A DNA stretch of 64,000 nt from Cerioporus squamosus. Taxonomy: Eukaryota > Basidiomycota > Agaricomycetes > Polyporales > Polyporaceae. The notes below the pieces were generated by a model. That model searched no databases, was not told the DNA's origin, and worked only from the letters and a program-made list of their open reading frames with translations. The DNA lies in assembly GCA_022592435.1 (NCBI GenBank), contig JABYQS010000001.1:744001-808000 (forward strand). The letters are read 5' to 3'. A program made the position numbers and the translations under genes. This document shows, in pieces, positions 55,800 to 64,000 of the stretch (the stretch's first letter is position 1; each line of letters starts with the position of its first letter).

Positions 55800-56904
55800 A
55801 TGGAGGTAAGTACTCGCTTCGCCACTTGAGAGCCACTCCGCACTGACTCATGCTGACGAACTCCGCCTGCTAGATCTACAGCAGCGCAGCCACCGACACC
55901 GAGGGCTCGACTCTTCCGAGGCTTCACCCTGTCTTTGCGAAGCCGTTCGCGAATGGCGACATCAAGCTGCTCTCGAGCGACAATGTGTTGTTTCCAATGT
56001 CCGCGAACACCCTCAGTCGCGCCTCCGGGTGGTTCAATGCCATGTTCAGTCTCCCTCAGAGTCCCGCCGACCTCGCGGCGGCCAAGGATGGTTTGGAACC
56101 TCTGGAAGTGACAGAGCCCTCAGAGGTCTTGGCCGGCTTGTTGTCGATCATCAGCGGTATCGCCCTCCCTGCCATGGATGACATCGACTTTGTCGAGTCA
56201 GTCCTCTACGCTGCGGACAAGTACGACATGCCCCTGCCCATCGCCGTCCTTCGCGCCGCCGCCTTGCCACTCTTCCTGCAGACGCGCCCCATCCGTGCCT
56301 ACGCCATGGCCTGTCATATGTCATGGGAGACAGAGGCGAAGGAGGCCGCGTCGCGCACACTGGGGCTCGACATCATGGCGACCGAGAATGCGAAGGACAT
56401 AGGCCGACTCGACACTCCATACCTGCTGAAGCTGCTTGCGCTCCATGGCAAGAGACGCAACCAGCTTGCCGTAGCCCTGGACAACTTCACTCTTACCCCT
56501 CCCGCCCCCGCCCCCGCCCCCGCTCCGGGCCAGCCGGTGCCCTTTCACAACCTTGGTGGTGGAGGTCCCGCGGTCTTCTTCGGAATGCAACAGGGTGCCT
56601 GCAATTGCACCGGCTCGCTCGAACGCCAGTCCTGGTGGGCGTTCAAACTCGCCTGGAGCAGACAACCATGGAGGTTTGTGAAGCTACGTGAACATGACGC
56701 GCGGCCGACCCTGGCACCTGAGCTGGAGCGCCTGTTCAACGACAAGTGCGGGCGATGTGCGAGAAGCCCGTTCGACGAGAATGCCTTTACGCGACTCAAG
56801 CAACTAGTCTCTCAGCTGCCACAGACTATTGAGGTGAGTCGTGGCGCTGAGCCTCAACGTGACGTGCATGAAGCTCACCGTGGACCTGTCTACAGTGGTT
56901 TTGA
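55800..56904 (+). CDS. BTB/POZ domain protein, paralogue 3
   Basis: Exons 55800-55805 (ATGGAG), 55874-56833 and 56896-56904 (TGG TTT TGA); 324 residues. The BTB region (about residues 22-150) reads HPVFAKPFANGDIKLLSSDN, TLSRASGWFNAMFSLPQSP, LAGLLSIISGIALPAMDDI, YAADKYDMPLPIAVLR. This is closer to paralogue 1 (53 kb away, opposite strand) than to its neighbour paralogue 2 in both sequence and in the 6-nt first exon. A Pro-Ala run (TPPAPAPAPAPGQP, CCCGCC tandem units near 56500) is unique to this copy. Cys pattern: GACNCTG and KCGRCARS. A TATA box (TATATATA) lies at about 55740-55747, some 55 bp before the ATG. Function unknown beyond the BTB fold. Confidence 0.87.
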
Positions 56905-57492
56905 GCCATCGTCTCGTCTCGTTCGAGCTGATTGCACAAAGTGCAGAGTGTATCAGCACTGCGTATATTCTACATGGAGCTTTGCACTCACGCGGCGGTG
57001 TTCAGCAGTGTCGAGTAATACATGGTACAAGAGGGTACAAGTCCGACTGTATGGTGGCTGGTGGTTACAACGACTCTGGATATACATGAGGTACCATGTC
57101 GGCCCGGATGTCAGGATACCAGATGTATTTGTGGTCAAGAGCGAGAGTGCAAGTGAATCGGCAACGTCACGGTCCGCCTCCCGGTACTCGGGGAACTCCC
57201 CCCGGTCACTCTCAGCAGTTCAAGGCCCCTTCCACGCTCACAAAAGTACCGAGCACAATGGCAGGACCTCTGATCTGCATCCCTCGCTTGTCTCTTCTGC
57301 TGCGATCCCCAGCGCGGCAGCGACGTACTTTCGATAGCGGGGCTCTGAGTCGCTTCAGCTCTGCCATTGCACACTGAGACACACTCGACCGTATGTCTGG
57401 CCCCAATGTCAGTGACTTAAATGCAGCTTCAACTCGCGCGCAGCTGACGAACTGGATCGGATATACAGTTCCCCGTCCGTGTGGATCGCTCG
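56905..57492. other. Intergenic between BTB paralogue 3 and the hydrolase
   Basis: 588 bp. The frame of the BTB exon stays open for about 140 more codons past the splice donor, but the terminal exon used by all three paralogues stops at 56904, so I treat the rest as 3' flank. No other gene seen. Confidence 0.45.
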
Positions 57493-58780
57493 ATGGAGGC
57501 TCTGCCTCCTGACTCTCCCATCCGACAAATCTATCCCGCAGACTTGTTTCCAGGCGGTACGCCTTGTGGCACTGGTGCAGGACGTTCAAGAAACTAACGT
57601 GTACTTCGCACGCAGGTTCTTATGCCCCCCTTCTACACGGACGCGTGCGCTACTGGATACTAGGTCCAGAGGACGGCACGAAGGCATGTGCCCTTCCGAG
57701 CCTAAATCGCCCGCCTGCTCATGGACTTCATTCCTGTGTCCCTTTCAGGTTGTCTTAATCCATGGCGTGTCCACGCCTAGCGTCTCATGGAAGGCGATTG
57801 GTCCCTACCTTGCGCAGAACGGTTTCCGGGTGCTCATATATGGTACGGCTTCCACCCTGGTATCACTGGCAACGCGGGTTCACACAACGAAATCCTCACA
57901 GACCTCTACGGCAAGGGCTACTCCGAGGCCCCGCATGTGTCTTCGGACGCCATTTTGTTCGTGACCCAACTCGCTCTGCTGATGCAGTACGTGCGCTGGG
58001 ATGCAGCTCACATCGTTGGCTTCTCGATGGTGGGACATATCATCCCAATTCTCAATTTTTATCTCGGCCGCTGACACAATATATCAGGGTGGTGGTGTCG
58101 CTGCCGCGTTCACGGCGTCCTTGCCGCATCTGGTCGCCGGGAAGACTACTCTGATCGCGTCCGCCGGCCTCATAGAGACAGTTGTACGTTGAATACACGC
58201 TACGCAAATTGCTTGAGCTGAATGTTACCTACGGACATAGCCATCTCCCACCATCGTCGTAAGTCGATCGCAGAACGCATCAATTCAGAGCTCGAGCTCA
58301 TAGCACCCTTCTGCAGAGCAGCAAGATAGCCTTGCTTCAATACCGTGAGGTATGCTTCGCACCCCCCTTCTTGGAACTAGGGGGTCGTATAACAACATCG
58401 TGAACAGCTGCGTGAGCTGCAAAGCAGCGAGCTTCCTGGATACAAACGAAGCCTGACGTCGTGTTTCACCGACGGCCCTATCCGTGGACTGCAGAGCACT
58501 TTCGACAAGCTCGCAGACCTCTCGGTCGGACCTGCGAGCAAACCCCTGCAAGTGCTCGTCATCCACGTATGAGCTTTCTCCCAAGGGCTGGACCATGCAT
58601 ACTGACCAGCGATAGGGCACCGATGACGAGATCGTACCGTACGAAGAGGCGAACAAGATCAAGGCACGCGTCCCTCAGGCCAATGTCATCACAGTCAAAG
58701 GCGCAGGCCATGACCTAGTACTGCGGGACGAACATTGGAAGATCGTCGCGGACGCTATTGTACACTTTCTGAAGGACTGA
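57493..58780 (+). CDS. Alpha/beta hydrolase
   Basis: Certain exons: 57493-57556, 57616-57683, 57749-57842, 57902-58029, 58088-58180 (or 58183), 58408-58566 and 58616-58780; the part 58190-58407 contains one or two more exons that I could not place. Features: GRVRYWILGPEDGTKVVLIH with the HG oxyanion motif (LIHGVSTPSVSW), the nucleophile elbow GFSMGGGVAAAF with catalytic Ser, acid residue in VIHGTDDEIVPYEEA, and catalytic His in GAGHDLVLRDEHW. The complete Ser-Asp-His set suggests an active esterase, lipase or related hydrolase; substrate unknown. No signal peptide is seen (MEALPPDSPIRQIYPADLF). Intron 57684-57748 begins with GC (AAG then GCATGT) and ends CTTTCAG; the flanking DGTK and VVLIH are in frame only this way. 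Confidence 0.82.
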
Positions 58781-58934
58781 AGCAGGGATGGTCTTCCTGG
58801 GTTGAGGGAGTTCGTGAGCCCGTCAAAGATGGAAAGAAGTAGCAAGACTGTACTTGTATTCGAGAAGTTCGCTATCATCGCACAACCATAAGATACGTGG
58901 TAGGATACATTGATGATGATCAGATCTCTTGGCC

Positions 58935-59854
58935 CTATCGCTCTTGTTGCCCAGCAGCCCAACGTTCCTTCTCCACGATGCTCGTGCTGTTCTGCCACCG
59001 CAGTGCGCCTACTCGTTTCGTCTTCCTCTCCGGCCGGAAGCCGCGCTTGCGCAAAGCATCGCTGATGTATCGCTGCAGGGGCGACTCCGATGCACGCACA
59101 ACCTGCAGCTTGACGTCGGAAGTGAACGCATGCTTCAGGGCGTGATCGAGCAAGTCGTCCGCCAAGTTCGCAGGCCGGTACTGCTCGTCCACGTAGAAGT
59201 GACGAATAGTCGCAATAGGTGAGGTTCCTCTTGACAGCGCGACTTTGCCATCCTTGTCCTTAATCGTATTCGCGGCGACTCCGGCGTCAGACTCGGCATC
59301 AAGGGATGCGTCAAGCCCGATGAGACCAATGACCCGGCCGTTATACTCGACGACCCAAAACCCGGAGGATGGAGAACGAGAGTAGTACGTCGGAATGTCT
59401 GCCAGGTCTGGCCGGCGCAGAACGAGTGTAGTCTGGTCTTCGAAGTCCCAACGGTTCAGCCTGAACGAAAGAGCGCGGGATTAATGACCCAAGCTGGGAT
59501 GAGGTAGATGGAGATCCTCACCAATCCACGGCGAACATCAGGGCAATGGATAACGTTCCGAAAGCGGGAACTGGTGCAAGGTATCCTAACAGTCCCTGCT
59601 CGGGCTTCGGCCACCACTTCATGTACTCCACGAATACGCAGGAGAGCCCAACCCAGAAGGCGAGAACGAGTGGGTTGGTGTATACTGGCAGGCGAGACAC
59701 AGCATGAGAATCAGACCGGTATATGGTACTCGCGCGACTCACCTTTTCTATTCGCTGTCGCGATAGGCTCCATCCCTGCTTTCCCAATGAAAAACCGAAC
59801 AAGCCTCTGGTCCGCGACCTCAACTGCACGAATCCTCGCGACGTTTTCAACCAT
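58935..59854 (-). CDS. GNAT-family N-acetyltransferase with membrane segments
   Basis: Exons 59743-59854, 59522-59684 and 58935-59460; 266 residues in frame. After an N-terminal strand region (MVENVARIRAVEVADQRLVR) come two hydrophobic spans (VLAFWVGLSCVFVEYMKWW and YLAPVPAFGTLSIALMF), then the GNAT core: SGFWVVEYNGRVIGLIGLDA, SPIATIRHFYVDEQYRPANL, DDLLDHALKHAFTSDVKLQV and ISDALRKRGFRPERKTKR. The layout of a GNAT fold interrupted by a membrane hairpin resembles NAT8-like acetyltransferases. The usual acetyl-CoA loop R/QxxGxG/A is replaced here by QYRPANLA, so CoA binding could be altered. Substrate unknown. It converges with the hydrolase gene 154 bp away. Confidence 0.8.
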
Positions 59855-60149
59855 TTTCACCGTCGTGGTAGCTGTAGCAGAGTAAAGGCGGGGCGTGCCT
59901 TGGCAAGATGCTGAAGGGTATATGTAGGCCAGGGGGGATAGCCAATGCCATGGTGGACGAACAAACTAGCGGTGCAGTCCCACCCAGTTTCGACGCACGT
60001 TCGTCTCCTGCAATGGGCGCTCTTCTGTGACGTCTCCACACGTGACCGCCGCGTCGCGCGTTATCATCGCCAACGTGAGGCACAATCGCTCAGACCTTCC
60101 CCTCACACAGACCGCAACGGTGCTGTACATCCTGAAGCATAGCAAGAAG

Positions 60150-61677
60150 ATGCTGATCACAAAGACATACCACGACGTCCCCACCAAGCTCGATCCCAAC
60201 GGTCGTCCGATCAGGATCTTCATCATCGCACCGAATGTCCCTGGCTATCCCAACGCGAAGTTCCCTGGTATGTACCTTCGTCTGCATTCGAGAGGCGAGT
60301 GCTTACTCCTTTGGTAGGCGTGGTCGTCTTCAGGTGTGCTACATAAGCTATCCAAGGACTATGGTCGTGAACGCTGATCTCAGCTTAAAGCGAGATCTAC
60401 CAGGTGACTGGTCCCGTTGAGCGGTTTGCGGGCCAGATCGCAAGCCAAGGATTCGTCGTGGGTCCGTCGAGAAAATCACAGCTCATGAACTGTTATGATA
60501 TTGTGCCGATCTAGCCTGCCCATCCACCTACCACGAATTCGAAGGACCCGAGGCAATCCCTTACGATACCGAAGGTGTGTTACTGCAGTGCTCCCCTTTT
60601 CGCTTGGAGAGTGGTTAATCCCAGGAGCCCCTTAGGCACTGATAGAGGAAATCGCTACAAGGTAAGTGATACGAGTAAATGTGTAACCTTGCTGTTCACG
60701 TTTGTGGCCGACAGATTGAGAAGGAAGTCGCCGCGTACGATGAGGTCCGTCCCGGCTTGGCCGGATCCATAGCATTGGCCCTGTAGAGATGTCTTACCCG
60801 TCGACCAGGATGCAACTCTCGCGATAGACCTCCTCTGCTCTCTGAAGAACTGCAACGGGCGCATCGCAGGTCTGTAATACGAGACCACGGTGGTGATTTT
60901 CTCATAAACTTTCCGGAACGCATGCAGCCACCGGGATGTGCCTCGGTGGACATCTGGTACGCTCGTCACTGTTCTGAACATGCATGCAAATTCATGACTG
61001 TAACTGCTTCACAGGCATTCAGGGTATGTGAACTTGCTACAGATGCGCCGGTCGTCCGGGATCGAAGCCAGTACTTACGAGACGTCCCGCAGGCGGCGTT
61101 CGACCGCCGAGTCCTCTCCTCCGTCTGCTTCTTCGCCACTGACGTTCACTCTGCCACTCTCGGCAAGGGCAAGAACGACGATTCCCTCGTCCGTGTACGC
61201 AATGGTGACCTTACGGGCAAGGGCGAACTCGTGGTGCGCATTCGCCCACCCAAGTGACTGGTGTGATTTCCAGATAGATTTGTCTGACGACGCTCTTCTA
61301 GATGATATTCGGTAAACAGGTACGTACCGTACAGCAGTTGAAGTCACCTACTGCATGCAGATCACCCGCAGGACACTCACGTTCCCCGCGCTGGACGAGA
61401 CCTCATTCGCAAGACGCTCGAAGATGCGAACGTCACCACTTCGGTCCGTCCACATCGCAGTACAAGCATTTGGCTATTATTGACTTGACCGCCATCTCAG
61501 TTCCTGGAAGTGCAAGCGCAGCATGCGTTTATCCGCGACGAATCCTCCAAGGGCCGATGGGATGCTGCCTTGACACGTTCGTTGTTTTCTTTCATGATGG
61601 AGGTATTCGAGCGTACAGTTGGCAGGGATCTCGGCGAGAGAGTAGATGACGGCGGCAAGATCGAGCATGTCTGCTAA
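60150..61677 (+). CDS. Dienelactone hydrolase / carboxymethylenebutenolidase family
   Basis: Thirteen exons: 60150-60267, 60318-60333, 60391-60461, 60515-60574, 60636-60661, 60715-60744, 60809-60869, 60928-60956, 61015-61023, 61093-61233, 61302-61319, 61372-61443 and 61501-61677; 275 residues with exact frame. Sequence marks: [60 protein letters not shown], the nucleophile motif [16 protein letters not shown] with catalytic Cys, [15 protein letters not shown] with Asp, and [13 protein letters not shown] with His. The Cys-Asp-His set is that of dienelactone hydrolases, which open lactones from aromatic-ring degradation; this could fit lignin or aromatic breakdown, an inference. Seven exons are 30 nt or shorter, including one of 9 nt (A-F-R) and one of 16 nt. 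Confidence 0.92.
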
Positions 61678-62048
61678 TTTGATCCCAATGTATCTGCATG
61701 GCATGCAACGCGTCGAAAGCTCGGGATTGGGAGAAAATCCAAACAGCACACGAAGATACAGACGGTGTGGAAAGAAAGACTGTTGATACATAGCACGCAA
61801 TTGATAACATAGAACGTGAGCAGCGCTACAATCAATTCGTACTTCTCTTCCTCTACGCGCAACGACATTACAGAACATGAGCCGCGACCCGACAAGGATC
61901 GACAGCATGCATCGTGATCGTGAATACAACAATGGTGATGGTGGCGGTAAGAACACAATTGCGACAGTTAGAGATACCATGCGAGATGAGAGGGAGGAAA
62001 GCGAGAAGAGACAGAGACCGAGGGAAGAGAAGACCGCGTCTAAGTCGT
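61678..62048. other. Convergent intergenic region, DLH to EF-1alpha
   Basis: 371 bp between the two stop codons; presumably both 3' UTRs. The EF-1alpha frame stays open here only as an artefact of an unspliced intron. No gene seen. Confidence 0.5.
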
Positions 62049-63803
<1,755 letters not shown>

Positions 63804-63816
63804 TTTTGATGAAGAT

Positions 63817-63991
63817 CTGCAACGTCGGTCAGCATGCGCGACCATCGAGCACAGAGTCGGGCATCGCTCGCGCAGGTACGCGGCCGGGTAGATAGCAGAT
63901 GAGCGCGCAAAACGAGTCTTGCTGCTGCTCTCGCCGCCGGACACGCTGCGAACTGCGTACGATGAGAAACAACGACGAAAAGAACACTCAC
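63817..63991 (-). promoter_or_regulatory. 5' leader intron of EF-1alpha
   Basis: On the minus strand the leader reads TTCGTTTGC, then GTGAGT at 63991, and ends TTGCAG before ATCTTCATCAAAAATGGG; the intron is 175 nt, much longer than the coding introns. Leader introns in EF-1alpha are common in fungi and often raise expression. The upstream promoter lies outside the window. Confidence 0.7.
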
Positions 63992-64000
63992 GCAAACGAA

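Noticed and set aside
56834..57337. C-terminal extension of BTB paralogue 3 by reading through its last donor
   Set aside because: All three paralogues have the same donor and a matching 9-nt terminal exon, and the extension has no similarity to the other two.

Overview
The window is nuclear DNA of a filamentous basidiomycete, most likely an Agaricomycete wood-decay fungus of polypore type. The grounds are: about 28 protein genes on both strands; almost every gene split by 48-65 nt GT-AG introns, some around exons of only 6-30 nt; GC-rich coding sequence; a secreted GH74 xyloglucanase ending in a fungal cellulose-binding module; and an expanded family of BTB proteins. The order-level assignment is inference.

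Layout. 0-20 kb is a dense housekeeping block: the N-terminal part of a glutathione S-transferase (left edge), a BTB protein, Elongator subunit ELP5, a large disordered protein of unknown function, mitochondrial aspartate aminotransferase diverging from cytosolic aspartyl-tRNA synthetase, a small single-span membrane protein, an SSH4-like SPRY adaptor, the AMPK gamma subunit SNF4, the vacuolar SNARE VAM7 and the mitochondrial carrier MTM1. 20.5-25.8 kb is one 1534-residue LRR-RhoGEF-PH protein. 25.8-29 kb has no convincing gene; it holds a foldback (inverted-repeat) element and a two-copy 206 bp tandem repeat. 29-31.2 kb is an 11-exon amino-acid permease. 31.7-32.3 kb is a short non-autonomous DNA transposon with 8 bp target-site duplications. 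33.2-48 kb carries a degenerate kinase-like protein, the GH74-CBM1 xyloglucanase, an RNI-like LRR protein, an F-box protein, an unknown polytopic membrane protein and the Golgi protein TVP23. 48.9-64 kb carries a MAPK-phosphatase-like DUSP, NADH-cytochrome b5 reductase, two more BTB proteins, an alpha/beta hydrolase, a GNAT acetyltransferase, a dienelactone hydrolase and translation elongation factor EF-1alpha with a 5' leader intron.

The genes form no operon or obvious biosynthetic cluster. Functional themes that recur are translation (AspRS, EF-1alpha, Elongator), nutrient and vesicle trafficking (SSH4, VAM7, TVP23, permease, SNF4) and signalling (RhoGEF, DUSP).

A sequence-level observation runs across the window. 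Several genes that should be essential (AspRS, Asp aminotransferase, MTM1 and others) are intact except for isolated 1-2 nt indels that break the frame, often inside short homopolymers or dinucleotide runs, while other genes (EF-1alpha, RhoGEF, permease, TVP23, DLH) are perfect. Assembly error is the simplest reading. I did not find a convincing new defence or mobile system. The most unusual items are the three BTB genes ending in the same 9-nt terminal exon, the short transposon with periodic TCCGGACA sites, and the foldback repeat whose outer 74 bp are identical.
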